A DNA stretch of 56,128 nt from Planctomycetota bacterium. Its GTDB lineage: Bacteria > Planctomycetota > UBA1135 > UBA2386. Positions 44,238 to 54,015 of the stretch are shown here, piece by piece. A model generated the notes under the pieces. It did not search any database. It was given only the letters and a program-made list of their open reading frames with translations, and was not told the origin of the DNA. The stretch is from contig JADZDL010000138.1 in assembly GCA_020851075.1 (NCBI GenBank), positions 1-56,128 of the forward strand. Reading direction: 5' to 3'. Every line of letters begins with the position of its first letter. Position 1 is the stretch's first letter. The position numbers and the translations under genes were made by a program.

Positions 44238-47200
44238 GTGTCCCCGGGAATCTTCCTCTACACGAGCAACCGCCTCGAAGAACTGCTCGAAGCGCTTGCG
44301 ACGCACCTCGGCCAGCAACCGCTGCCGCCGCTTGAGTCCGAGACGATCGTCGTGCCGGGGCAGGGGCTCGCGCGCTGGCTGCAGCTGCGCCTCGCGGAGT
44401 CGCACGGCATCGCGGCCGGACTCGAAATGCCGTTCCCCGGGGCGTTCCTGCAACAACTCCTGCAGCGCGCTTCGCTCCATCCCACAGGCGCAGCGGAGCC
44501 GGACCTGTTTGCCAAGGAGGTGCTGACCTGGCGCCTGTGGCGACTGCTCGGCGATCCCGCGCTGCAGAACGACCTCGGCCCCGCCGCCAGCTACTGCAGC
44601 GACGATCCGGACGGTCGCAAACGTTCCCAGCTCTGCGAACGGCTCGCCGCCTGCTTCGACGACTACCAGCTCTATCGCGACGACCTGCTGCGCCGCGCCG
44701 CGAGCGGTGACGACCTGCCCGAACTGGCCCCGCACGGCCCCTGGCAAGCGCGACTCTGGCGCGCCTTGCTCCGCGATGCCGGGTTCGTCGAGCCCCCAGC
44801 GCCCGCCGCTTCGCGCCGCGGCCGGAAGCGCGTCGAGGCCACGGCGCTGCTGTTCCCCGAACTGGCAGAAGCGCCCACTGCGGCCACTGCTCCGACCAGG
44901 AACGCCGCGCATCGCCTCGAACAACTGCGCGTGCTGCTCGAGGAGCCATCGCGCGCCGCGAAACTGCTGCCCAAACGCCTCTGGGTGTTCGGCGCAACCA
45001 CGTTGCCGCCGGCTTTCCTCGAGCTGCTGCAGCGCATCGCGCGCCATGTGCAGGTTGCGCTGTTCGTGCCGCAACCTACGCACCTCTTCTTCGGCGACGT
45101 GAAAAAGCGCGGCGCCCTACCAGGCAACCTGCCCGGGGACCTGCCAGGCGACCACCCGTTGCTCGCGCGCCTCGGCACCGAAGCGCGCGAGTTTGCCGAC
45201 CAGCTGCAGGACCTCGAAGAGCGCATCGCCCCAGCTCCGTTCCACCACTTCGAACTCCGCACGCTCGCGCGCCGCGAAACCTCCGCTCCGCGCGCGACCC
45301 TGCTGAGTTGTGTGCAGCAGGACCTGGCCGAACTCGTCGATCGCGGCGCACAGAACCAGCCGGCAGAGCGCTACGAACTCGCCGCCGGTGACGACTCGCT
45401 GCGTGTGCACGACTGCCACTCACCGCAGCGCGAACTCGAAGTCGTACGCGACCAGATCCTCGCCGCGTTCGATGCCGATCCCAAACTCGAACCGCACGAC
45501 GTGCTCGTGCTGGTGCCCGACATCGACACCTACGCGCCGTACGCGCGCGCCGTGTTTGGGCCGGTCGCCGACCACCTGCCCTTCCACATCGCCGATCGCA
45601 GCCCCGCGAGCGAACTGCCGCTCTGCGCCTCCCTGCTGTCGATCCTGCAACTCGCTCAGGATCGCCTGCAGGTCTATGACGTCCTGCACCTGCTCGAAGA
45701 TCCTTCGATCCAGCGGCGCTTTGGCCTCTTTGCGGGCGATATCCCCGTGCTGCGCAATCGCTGCGACGCGGCCGGCATTCGTTGGGGGCTCGATGGCGCC
45801 ATGCGCGAGCGCCAGTTCAAGGTGCCCGCCTTCGACGACAACGCGTGGTTGCCGGGGCTCGATCGCCTGCTGCTCGGCACGGCAACGGGCCCGCAACAGG
45901 ACCTCTGCTGCGGCATCCTGCCGGTTGCCGATACCACCGATTCGCGCGACCTACTGCTGGCCCGCTTCGTGCACTTTGCGACGACGTTGTTTGGCAAGCT
46001 GCAGACCCTGCAGCGGCCGCAGCCGCTCTCGGTCTGGGCGGACCTCATCGACGACCTGCTCGCGGTGCTGTTCCTGCCGGCCAACGCCGAGGACGAAGCC
46101 GCCGTCCAACACGTGCAGAAGGCCACCGCGAGCCTGCGCACGCTCGTGCACCACGCCAAGCTGCGCGAACCGATCGCGCCCATCGTCGTGCAGGACTGGC
46201 TGCGCAACGCGCTGCAGCAGGCCGCCGGCGCGCGCGGATTCCTCGCTGGTGCGGTGACGGTGGCGGCCCTGTTGCCGATGCGCACCGTGCCCGTAAAGCA
46301 CCTGTTCGTCTGCGGCCTCGACGACCAGTCGTTCCCGCGCCGCGACCAGCCAGCACCGTTTGACCTGCTGGCCCAGAAACGCCGGCCCGGCGATCGCAGC
46401 GTGCGCCTCGACGACCGCCAGTTGTTCCTCGACGCGCTGCTCGCCGCGCGCGAACGCCTGCACCTTACCTTCGTCGGCCACTCGCAGAAGGACGACAGCG
46501 AATGCGCGCCGTCGCTCGTGCTCGACGAACTGCTCGACCTCGTCGATCGCAGCTGCATCGCGCCCAAGGGCTACGCAAAGCCGCGCGACTTCGTGCGCAT
46601 CCGGCATCCACTGCAGCCATGGAGCCAGCGGTATCGCACCGGCAACGATGCGCGCATTTTCACGTACAGCCTGCATGCAACGCAGGTGTCTGGCAAAGCC
46701 GAGTCGATCGAAGAGCCCTGGTCGCGCACTGCAACTCCCGTCCCTGAGCATCTGCGCACGCACGAACTGCCGATCGACCGCCTGCGTGAGTTCTGGTGGC
46801 ATCCTTGCCGGTTCTACCTGCAGAACTGCCTCAGCGTGCGGGTGCGCGTCGACGACGATGACGACACGGAATGCGAACCGTTCGCCGTCGAACCTCTCGA
46901 TCGCTGGCGCCTCCAGGATCATGCCGTGCGACGCGCCCTGCGCGGTGACCCGCCGCCTCCCGATGAGCTCTCGCTGGCGCGCGCCACCGGGCTCTTGCCG
47001 GTCGGCGGCCACGGTGCGGCGGCCTTCGTGGACGTCCATGACGAAACCCAGCGGGTCCTCGAACAGGTGCGCGAGCACGGCGTGCTGTCGCGGCGTTCGC
47101 TGCGGTTCCAGCACGGCGTCTACGAGCTACACGGCGAGGTCGAAGGGGTTGGCAACCACGCGCTCGTCTTCGCGCGCATCGCCAGGCTCAAGAACAAGGA

Positions 47201-47648
47201 CCGGCTGCGCAGCTGGTTGTTTCACGTGCTCTGCGCCGTGGTACGCCATCAAGGCGATGCCACGATGCCCACTCGCACCTACGTGATCGGCAAGGATGAG
47301 ACCGAGGTCTACGGGCCACTTGCCGAAACCGTGGCCCACCAGCAACTCGATCACCTCATCGCTGGCTACGAACTCGGCGTGCAGACGCCGCTACCGTTCT
47401 TCGAGAAGAGCTCCTACGCCTTCGCCGAAAGCCTGCACAAACCCAAGAACGGCGGCGAACAAGCGGCTCGCCTTGCCGCGCGGCGAGCGTGGCTGCCGAA
47501 AGCGGGCGACATGTATCCCGACAGCGACGCCGAGGATGCCTCCATAGAACTGTGCATGCGCGGCCGCGAACCGGTGGATTCGGCAGAGTTCTCGGATTGG
47601 GCGACCAGACTCTGGACGGTCGTCCTGGAACACACCCAAAAGCCATGA
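44238..47648 (+). CDS. recC: Exodeoxyribonuclease V gamma subunit RecC
   Basis: An 1136-residue subunit of RecBCD, close to the 1122 residues of E. coli RecC. The start MSPGIFLYTSNRLEELLEALATHL and the early ESETIVVPGQGLARWLQLRLAE are diagnostic. RecC has inactive helicase and nuclease folds and holds the Chi-recognition tunnel. Middle motifs include PHDVLVLVPDIDTYAPYARAVFG and PVKHLFVCGLDDQSFPRRDQPAPFDLL. C-terminal part: LREFWWHPCRFYLQNCLSVRV. The start is GTG 44238. recB follows after 10 bases. Confidence 0.94.
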   Translation: MSPGIFLYTSNRLEELLEALATHLGQQPLPPLESETIVVPGQGLARWLQLRLAESHGIAAGLEMPFPGAFLQQLLQRASLHPTGAAEPDLFAKEVLTWRLWRLLGDPALQNDLGPAASYCSDDPDGRKRSQLCERLAACFDDYQLYRDDLLRRAASGDDLPELAPHGPWQARLWRALLRDAGFVEPPAPAASRRGRKRVEATALLFPELAEAPTAATAPTRNAAHRLEQLRVLLEEPSRAAKLLPKRLWVFGATTLPPAFLELLQRIARHVQVALFVPQPTHLFFGDVKKRGALPGNLPGDLPGDHPLLARLGTEAREFADQLQDLEERIAPAPFHHFELRTLARRETSAPRATLLSCVQQDLAELVDRGAQNQPAERYELAAGDDSLRVHDCHSPQRELEVVRDQILAAFDADPKLEPHDVLVLVPDIDTYAPYARAVFGPVADHLPFHIADRSPASELPLCASLLSILQLAQDRLQVYDVLHLLEDPSIQRRFGLFAGDIPVLRNRCDAAGIRWGLDGAMRERQFKVPAFDDNAWLPGLDRLLLGTATGPQQDLCCGILPVADTTDSRDLLLARFVHFATTLFGKLQTLQRPQPLSVWADLIDDLLAVLFLPANAEDEAAVQHVQKATASLRTLVHHAKLREPIAPIVVQDWLRNALQQAAGARGFLAGAVTVAALLPMRTVPVKHLFVCGLDDQSFPRRDQPAPFDLLAQKRRPGDRSVRLDDRQLFLDALLAARERLHLTFVGHSQKDDSECAPSLVLDELLDLVDRSCIAPKGYAKPRDFVRIRHPLQPWSQRYRTGNDARIFTYSLHATQVSGKAESIEEPWSRTATPVPEHLRTHELPIDRLREFWWHPCRFYLQNCLSVRVRVDDDDDTECEPFAVEPLDRWRLQDHAVRRALRGDPPPPDELSLARATGLLPVGGHGAAAFVDVHDETQRVLEQVREHGVLSRRSLRFQHGVYELHGEVEGVGNHALVFARIARLKNKDRLRSWLFHVLCAVVRHQGDATMPTRTYVIGKDETEVYGPLAETVAHQQLDHLIAGYELGVQTPLPFFEKSSYAFAESLHKPKNGGEQAARLAARRAWLPKAGDMYPDSDAEDASIELCMRGREPVDSAEFSDWATRLWTVVLEHTQKP

Positions 47649-47658
47649 GCCTACCGCG

Positions 47659-50600
47659 ATGACTCTGGCGCGTTTTGACCTGGCGACTGCGCCACTCGAC
47701 GAAGGGACCGTGCTGCTCGAAGCGAGCGCCGGCACGGGCAAGACCTACACGTTGGTCGGCATCCTGCTGCGCCTGCTGCTCGAACGGCGCCTCGAACGCC
47801 TCGACCAGGCGCTCGTGGTCACCTTCACGATCGCCGCGACGGAAGAACTGAAGAACCGCCTGCGCGCGGGCATCGTGCGCACGCTGGCGGCCATTCGCGG
47901 CCGTGAGTCGGACCCGTTCTTCGCGGCGCTCGCAAAGGCCCCAGACGCGCAGCGCATCCTGCGCACGGCCCTCGACGACTTCGACCAGGCGTCGATCGCG
48001 ACCATCCACGGCTTCTGCAAGCGCCTGCTCGACGAAAGCGCGTTCGAGAGCCACCAGCCTTTCCACCTCGACTTCAGCAGCGATCCGCTGCCGCTGTACT
48101 ACCGCGCGGCCCAGGACACGCTGCGCGGGCTCTACGAAGTGGAGGTGACGGCGCTCGGCAGCCTGCTGCACGCGGTGAAGATGACGCCGAAGCTGCTCGT
48201 CGAACACTACCGTCTCTGGAAGCGGTACCCGGACGTGCAGTTCCAGCCGTCGCCGGCGGACGCCGCGCCCTTCCTGCGCGAGCTCGAAACGGCGATTCCC
48301 AAGGCGGCCGCGGCGTTTGACTCGTCGCTGGCAACGCACATCGCGACGTTTGCATGGCTTTCTGACAAGAGCCCGTTCGAGGATCCCGAAGCGGATCTGC
48401 TGCGCTTGCAATCTCGCCTCGCCACCGAGCCAACCTTGTGCCTCGGGGTGCTAGCGGCGCTCGCACCAGAGTCGGTGTTGAAGAGAACCAAGAAGAACAA
48501 GCCCAACCTCGACCACCCGTTCTTCCTCGCCTGCGGCGAAGTTGCCAAGGCCTTCGACCAGGCCCGAGAACACCTGCGCGCGCAGCTGCTGCTGCGTATG
48601 CACGGACGCCTCGAAGCGGACAAACGGCGCGACCACGTCCTCACCTTCCAGGATCTGCTCGAACGCACGCATGCAGCGCTGCAGGACCCGGTGCGCAGTG
48701 GCCCGCTCCTGCAGGCGTTGCGGCAGCGCTACCGCACGGCCCTCATCGACGAGTTCCAGGACACCGACTCGCAGCAGTATGGGATCTTCTCGAAGTGCTT
48801 CGCGGATCGCCCGCTGTTCCTCGTCGGCGATCCGAAGCAATCGATCTACGGGTTTCGCGGCGCGGACCTGCGCACCTACCTCGCAGCGCGGCAAGATGCG
48901 GTGTCGCAGAACACGCTCGACACCAACTACCGCAGTTCGTCCGAACTCGTGATGGCTGTGAACCTGCTCTTCGGCGGCGACCACACGTTCGTGCAGGAAG
49001 GCATCTCGATGCCACCGGTGCGGGCGGCCGCGGCGCCGGGCAAGTTGCAGTTGCACGGCGATGCTGGGGCCGCGTTCCAGTGGCGCTATGTGCCCGCGAC
49101 CGGCAGCGGGCCACTCAGCAAGGATCTCGCCGAAGAGTGCATCGCCGCCGACGTCGCCAGCGAGATCTCGCGCCTGCTGCGAACCGGCGTCCTGCTCGAC
49201 GACAAGCCGCTGCGGCCACACCACATCGCCGTGCTCACGCGCACCAATCGGCAGGCCGTGGCCGTACAAGGGCAACTCCGCGACGCCGGCATCATGTCGG
49301 CCATCGGCAAAGCTGGCGACGTGTTTGAAACCGAAGAACTCGTCGAACTAGAGCGCCTGCTGCTCGCCATCCTACTACCCGGCAACCTGTCGCGCGCGCG
49401 CGCCGCGATGGCGACGCGGTTGTGGGGCTTCCATGCCGAGGAACTCGCCGCCCTCGAACGCGACGAAGCGGACTTCGACCGCGAACTGCTGCGCCTCGAC
49501 GAATGGCGCCGGCTGTGGATCCGGCGCGGGTTCGTGGTCATGAAGGAGCAGTTCATGGCCGACCTGCAGGTGCAGCCGCGCCTGTTGCGGTACCCTGGTG
49601 GCGAACGGCGCCTCACCAACCTGCAGCAACTGTTCGAGCTCCTGCACGATGCCGAACACACGCAACGACTGTCTCCCGAGGGCCTGTTCGAGTGGCTGCA
49701 GCACGAACGCCGCCACAAGGACGAACTCGACTACCAACTGCGCGAACTGCGCCTCGAGAGCGACGACGACGCCGTGCAGATTCTCACCGTACACGGCAGC
49801 AAGGGCCTCGAATACGAGGTCGTGTTCTGTCCGTTCCTGTGGGACGCGCGCTCGCCCAAGGGCGCCACGATCGTTCCCGAGGACCAAGGGCGCGCACTGG
49901 TCTTCCAGCTGCTGAAGTCGATGCCCGAATGGCACGAAGCCGAGGCAGAGCGGCTCGCGGAAGACGTCCGGCTCTGTTACGTCGCACTCACGCGTGCCCG
50001 CCGCCGCTGCTACGTGCATTGGGGAGCGATCGGCAACAACTTCGGTGGCGCCTGGCAGAGCGCCCTCTCCTGGCTGCTGTCTCCGCATCGACCACCACCG
50101 CGGGATCCGAAGACGAACGAACTCCAGCACGAGCGCATCGAGGCGTGGTCCAAGGCCCTGAAGGACAACCTGCCGGAGTTCCCGAAGCTGCTCACCGACC
50201 TGGTCGTGAGGAGCGGTGGTCTCATGCAGTGCTGCCAGGTGCCGGCGAAGCCCGAGGTGGTGCCGTGTCCCGCCGCGCCGGGACCAACCCTGCGGCCGCT
50301 GCGTCGGCCTGGCCGCACGGTGCGCGCGCAACCGCTGCACAGCTTTTCGTCGCTGACCGCCGACGCCCCGCCCGGGGACGCGCAACCGGATGTCGCCGAC
50401 GCGGCCACGCGGCAGACACCGCGCGAAGATCACGTTCCCGAGGGCATCTTCGCGTTTGCCCGCGGCGCCAGAGCCGGGCAATGCCTGCACGGCATCCTGG
50501 AGCACAGCCACGACCTCAGCACGCCGGACCTGGAGCTCGTGCGTTCGACGTTGGCCGCTTATGGCATGGACACCGGCGAGGCACACGCCGCCATGATCGA

Positions 50601-51201
50601 CCCGATCGCGGTCGTCACCACCAACCTGCAGGATCTCGCCGCCGCGCGCACCACCGCTGGTGGCCCCACCGTCGGCACGTTGTGCGGCGGTGCCCGGCTC
50701 GCAGAATGGCAGTTCACGCTGCCGATGCTGCACAGCCCCGTGCGGAACCTCGCGGCGGCGTTTGCGGCCAGCGCGGTGGAAACCACGCGACACTATGCAC
50801 CACGCCTGTCCCACCTGCAGTCGCGCACGCTGCGTGGCTTCTTGACCGGCTTCGTCGACCTGCTCGCCCTGCACGACGGCCGCTATTGGGTCATCGACTG
50901 GAAGTCCAACCATCTCGGCAATCGCCTCGAGGACTACCACCTGCAGGCGCTCACCGCCGCGATGTTCGAACACGACTACGTGCTGCAATACCACCTCTAC
51001 GTGCTCGCTCTGCACCGGCACCTGCGCGCGCGCCTGCCCGACTACGACTACGAACGCCACGTCGGCGGCGTTTGCTACGCATTCCTGCGCGGCGCGCTGC
51101 CGGATTCGACGAACGGCATGTTCTACGATCGTGTGCCCTTCGAGCTGGTGGCGCAGATGGACCTCTGGGCCGACGGCAAACTCGGCGAGGTGCACTCGTG
51201 A
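47659..51201 (+). CDS. recB: Exodeoxyribonuclease V beta subunit RecB
   Basis: A 1180-residue helicase-nuclease, the same length as E. coli RecB. Walker A ASAGTGKT at 22-29; motif II LIDEFQDTDSQQY; VGDPKQSIYGFRGAD; motif V VHGSKGLEYEVVFCPFLW; motif VI VALTRARRRCYV. The C-terminal nuclease has GFLTGFVDLLALHDGRYWVIDWKSNHLG with the Asp...Asp-x-Lys core, then YHLQALTAAM and the YHLYVLALHRHL helix, all as in active RecB. It degrades and resects double-strand ends with RecC and RecD. Its stop overlaps the recD start (GTGA). Confidence 0.96.
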   Translation: MTLARFDLATAPLDEGTVLLEASAGTGKTYTLVGILLRLLLERRLERLDQALVVTFTIAATEELKNRLRAGIVRTLAAIRGRESDPFFAALAKAPDAQRILRTALDDFDQASIATIHGFCKRLLDESAFESHQPFHLDFSSDPLPLYYRAAQDTLRGLYEVEVTALGSLLHAVKMTPKLLVEHYRLWKRYPDVQFQPSPADAAPFLRELETAIPKAAAAFDSSLATHIATFAWLSDKSPFEDPEADLLRLQSRLATEPTLCLGVLAALAPESVLKRTKKNKPNLDHPFFLACGEVAKAFDQAREHLRAQLLLRMHGRLEADKRRDHVLTFQDLLERTHAALQDPVRSGPLLQALRQRYRTALIDEFQDTDSQQYGIFSKCFADRPLFLVGDPKQSIYGFRGADLRTYLAARQDAVSQNTLDTNYRSSSELVMAVNLLFGGDHTFVQEGISMPPVRAAAAPGKLQLHGDAGAAFQWRYVPATGSGPLSKDLAEECIAADVASEISRLLRTGVLLDDKPLRPHHIAVLTRTNRQAVAVQGQLRDAGIMSAIGKAGDVFETEELVELERLLLAILLPGNLSRARAAMATRLWGFHAEELAALERDEADFDRELLRLDEWRRLWIRRGFVVMKEQFMADLQVQPRLLRYPGGERRLTNLQQLFELLHDAEHTQRLSPEGLFEWLQHERRHKDELDYQLRELRLESDDDAVQILTVHGSKGLEYEVVFCPFLWDARSPKGATIVPEDQGRALVFQLLKSMPEWHEAEAERLAEDVRLCYVALTRARRRCYVHWGAIGNNFGGAWQSALSWLLSPHRPPPRDPKTNELQHERIEAWSKALKDNLPEFPKLLTDLVVRSGGLMQCCQVPAKPEVVPCPAAPGPTLRPLRRPGRTVRAQPLHSFSSLTADAPPGDAQPDVADAATRQTPREDHVPEGIFAFARGARAGQCLHGILEHSHDLSTPDLELVRSTLAAYGMDTGEAHAAMIDPIAVVTTNLQDLAAARTTAGGPTVGTLCGGARLAEWQFTLPMLHSPVRNLAAAFAASAVETTRHYAPRLSHLQSRTLRGFLTGFVDLLALHDGRYWVIDWKSNHLGNRLEDYHLQALTAAMFEHDYVLQYHLYVLALHRHLRARLPDYDYERHVGGVCYAFLRGALPDSTNGMFYDRVPFELVAQMDLWADGKLGEVHS

Positions 51202-53033
51202 GCCAGCTTCAGCCCACCATCACGCCCATAGCGACCGCCGCGGCCGCCGCGTCGACCGAAGTCGGTATCGCCGGGCCCCTCGCCGCCGCGCTCGCGCGCC
51301 TTTGCCGCGGTGGGGACCGCGAGTTGCTCCAGCGTACGATCACCCTGCTCTGTCGCGAACGGGACCAGGGCCACGTCTGCATCGCGCTCGCCGAATGGCA
51401 GGGTGCCAACCTCGCGATCGACGGCCCCGCCTTCCCCACCGCCCAGGTCTGGCGCGACGAACTACTCGCGACGGGCCTCTGCAATGACGGGGCCACGGGC
51501 GAAGCACCGTTGCCGCTCGTGCTCGACGCCCGCTCGCGCCTCTACCTGCTGCGCCATTTCCGCGCCGAACAGCGCATCCTGCACTTCCTGCAGGACCGCC
51601 TCGCCCGCCCGCCAGCAATTGCCGCCGCCGCGTTGCGCATAACCCTCGAAGCGCTGCACCTGCTGCCTGCGGAGCAAACCGAGGCGAGCACCGACGCCGA
51701 ACCCGATTGGCAATTGGCGGCGATCGCGGCCGCCGCGCGGTGTTCGTTTGCGCTGCTTACGGGCGGTCCCGGCACGGGCAAGACCACGACGGTCGCCCGC
51801 CTGCTCGCCGTGCTGCTGCACGACAACCCCGACCTGCGCATCGCCCTCGCCGCCCCCACGGGCAAAGCTGCCGCCCGACTCGGCGAAGCGCTGCGCGAAC
51901 GCATGGCCGACTTCCCCGCTCTGCGGCAGGCGGCCGAACGTCTGCAGCCGAAGACGCTGCACCGCCTGCTCGGCTACCTGCCGCTCAACGACGCCTTCCG
52001 CGCCGGCCCCGACCAGCTCCTGCCGTACGACCTCGTCGTCATCGACGAGGCGTCGATGGTCGATCCCGCCGTGCTCGCCGCGCTGTTCGCGGCGCTGCGC
52101 CCAGAAGCCCGCCTGCTGCTCGTCGGCGATCGCGACCAGCTCGCGGCCGTAGCGGCCGGCCAGGTGCTCGGCGACCTCTGCCGCGCCGCGCGGCCCGAAG
52201 CCGGCACTGGCGAAAGCCTCGCGAGGTTTGTCCACGAAGCAACCGGCATGCAGCTGCCCGTGCAGGCATCGGCCCCGGCGATCGCCGATTGCGTGATCGC
52301 GCTGCAGAAGAACCATCGTTTTGGCAAGCAGCCCGGCATCGGCGGGTTCGCCCAGGCGCTGGCCCGCCGTGATGCCGGCGCGGCGATGCGCGTGCTCGAG
52401 CACGGCCACCCCGATCTGCGCCTCGAACCGGCCGCCGACCGTGCCCTTCTGGCGATTGCCGACGAACTGTTCGCCGCCACCGTGGCCAGCTCGCCGGAGG
52501 AAGCGCTCACCCGCCTGACCACGGTCCGCGTGCTCACCGCGACCCGCCATGGCCCGAATGGCGCCGATGCCTGGAATCGCCGCGTCGAAGCCATGCTCGC
52601 GCAACGCGGCGTTCGCACCGACGACCGCTGGTACAACGGTCGGCCCGTGCTCGTGCTGCAGAACGACCACCAGAACCAGATCTGGAACGGCGACCTTGGC
52701 GTGGCCTGGCGTACGGCCGACGGTCGGCCCCACGTGTTCTTCCCCATCGCCGACGCGCCACCGCGCATGGTTGCCGTCCAGCGACTGCCCACCCACGAAA
52801 CGGCCTGGGCGATGACCGTGCACAAAGCCCAGGGCAGCGAGTTCCAGACCGTTCTGCTGGCCATGCCCGACGCGCCGAGCCCCCTCTGGCAACCATCCCT
52901 CGTCTACACGGGCATCACGCGCGCACGCCAACGGGCGATCCTCTGCGCCGATCCGGCCCTGCTGCAGGCGTGCCTGCCGCACTGGCCGACGCGCAGTTCG
53001 GGGCTTGCCGCGGGACTCGGAGTCGTCGACTGA
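51198..53033 (+). CDS. recD: Exodeoxyribonuclease V alpha subunit RecD
   Basis: A 611-residue 5'-to-3' helicase, the same size class as E. coli RecD (608). Walker A GGPGTGKTT, LAAPTGKAAARLGEAL, motif II VVIDEASMVD, LLVGDRDQLAAVAAGQVLGDL, LQKNHRF, WAMTVHKAQGSEFQTVLLAMP and YTGITRARQ are all in order. The GTG 51198 overlaps the recB TGA, so synthesis is coupled. This frame stays open for another 592 codons upstream inside recB, but that part is out-of-frame recB sequence. A hairpin 31 bases after the stop may end the operon. Confidence 0.95.
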   Translation: MSQLQPTITPIATAAAAASTEVGIAGPLAAALARLCRGGDRELLQRTITLLCRERDQGHVCIALAEWQGANLAIDGPAFPTAQVWRDELLATGLCNDGATGEAPLPLVLDARSRLYLLRHFRAEQRILHFLQDRLARPPAIAAAALRITLEALHLLPAEQTEASTDAEPDWQLAAIAAAARCSFALLTGGPGTGKTTTVARLLAVLLHDNPDLRIALAAPTGKAAARLGEALRERMADFPALRQAAERLQPKTLHRLLGYLPLNDAFRAGPDQLLPYDLVVIDEASMVDPAVLAALFAALRPEARLLLVGDRDQLAAVAAGQVLGDLCRAARPEAGTGESLARFVHEATGMQLPVQASAPAIADCVIALQKNHRFGKQPGIGGFAQALARRDAGAAMRVLEHGHPDLRLEPAADRALLAIADELFAATVASSPEEALTRLTTVRVLTATRHGPNGADAWNRRVEAMLAQRGVRTDDRWYNGRPVLVLQNDHQNQIWNGDLGVAWRTADGRPHVFFPIADAPPRMVAVQRLPTHETAWAMTVHKAQGSEFQTVLLAMPDAPSPLWQPSLVYTGITRARQRAILCADPALLQACLPHWPTRSSGLAAGLGVVD

Positions 53034-53064
53034 GACAACGCCCCGCGCCATGGCATCGGTCCCC

Positions 53065-53082
53065 CGACGACCTGTGTCGTCG
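53065..53082 (+). terminator. Hairpin after recD
   Basis: CGACGAC-CTGT-GTCGTCG: a perfect 7-bp stem with a 4-base loop, 31 bases past the recD stop and 57 bases before the methyltransferase start. Not followed by T residues; a weak or Rho-aided stop is possible. Confidence 0.4.
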
Positions 53083-53139
53083 CATCAGCAAACGAACGGT
53101 CGAACTCCGCCGCCGAGCCGATATCCTGCCCACGAAGCC

Positions 53140-53916
53140 ATGGCACGCACCCAACAGCAGATCGACGACCTGAAGCGCAAGATCGCGCAGATCCAGAGCT
53201 GGTACCACCGCATCGATCTCGGCGACGACATCGAGACGCCCGGCCACTTCCGGATGGCGGACTACCTCAAGTACTACAACTTCCCGGAGCGCATGGATGG
53301 CATGCGGGTGCTCGACGTCGGCGCCAGCACGGGCTTCTTCGCCTACGAGTTCGAACGCCGCGGCGCCGCCGAAGTCGTCGCCGTGGAGCTGCCGAGCTGG
53401 GAAGCGCACGACTGGACGCCGCGGTACCGCGCCGAACTCGCGGCGAAGAGCGACCAGGAGAAGAAGACCGTCGACCGCGAAGTCATGTTTGATGGCTTTA
53501 CGGTGGTCGGCGAAGGTTACCGCAGCACGCGCACGAAGCGCATCTGGAAGGCCATCTACGACCTGCGCGCGGCCGAACTCGGCACGTTCGATCTGGTCTT
53601 CTCAGGCGCCATGCTCATGCACGTGCGCGATCCGATCCTCGGCATCCAGCGCATGCGCGAATGCTGCAAGCCGTCCGGCCGCCTCATCGTGTCGATCTCG
53701 ACGACCATGATGGATAGCCCGGATCCCGTCGCCCGCTTCGTCGGCGAATGGAACCAGTGCAACTGGTGGCAGATGAGCCCCGCGGCACTCGACAGCATCT
53801 TGAACTGCTGCGACTTCACGCACATCGACCACCGCGATCGTTACACGCTGCAGGACGTGACGGGCCAGTTCCACGACCCGACCTACGTCTGCCACGCGTT
53901 CCCGCGCCAGGAGTGA
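53140..53916 (+). CDS. CmoB-like SAM-dependent methyltransferase
   Basis: A 258-residue class I methyltransferase. The N-terminal part IAQIQSWYHRIDLGDDIETPGHFRMADYLKYYNFPERM resembles the CmoB/DUF1698 family, in which WYHxIDLGxxxxTPG is typical. The SAM motif is MRVLDVGASTGFFAYEFERRGAAEVVAVEL, then FDLVFSGAMLMHVRDPILGIQRMRECCKPSGRLIVS. CmoB uses carboxy-SAM on tRNA U34, but this protein is shorter than CmoB (about 323 residues) and no cmoA is nearby, so the substrate is open: small molecule or tRNA. ATG 53140 (MARTQQQID) begins the recognisable part. Confidence 0.85.
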   Translation: MARTQQQIDDLKRKIAQIQSWYHRIDLGDDIETPGHFRMADYLKYYNFPERMDGMRVLDVGASTGFFAYEFERRGAAEVVAVELPSWEAHDWTPRYRAELAAKSDQEKKTVDREVMFDGFTVVGEGYRSTRTKRIWKAIYDLRAAELGTFDLVFSGAMLMHVRDPILGIQRMRECCKPSGRLIVSISTTMMDSPDPVARFVGEWNQCNWWQMSPAALDSILNCCDFTHIDHRDRYTLQDVTGQFHDPTYVCHAFPRQE

Positions 53917-54015
53917 CCGGTGGGAGCGGCGGGATCGGGCGCCGACGGCGGTCTCTCGTAGTGAGGAGAAGGGAGGGCCCCAGTCCGGTCAGCTCACCAG
54001 TCCGCTCAGCTCAGC

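Noticed and set aside
49422..51197. A 592-codon open frame upstream of and in frame with recD
   Set aside because: It lies in another frame of recB, which has full helicase and nuclease motifs. The translation is Arg/Ala/Pro-rich with no domain, typical of a shadow frame in GC-rich DNA. recD starts at the GTG that overlaps the recB stop.
53970..54015. Short CTCAG/CCAGTCCG repeats between the methyltransferase and truD
   Set aside because: Too short and irregular to call; they lie in a 99-base convergent gap and show no stable hairpin.
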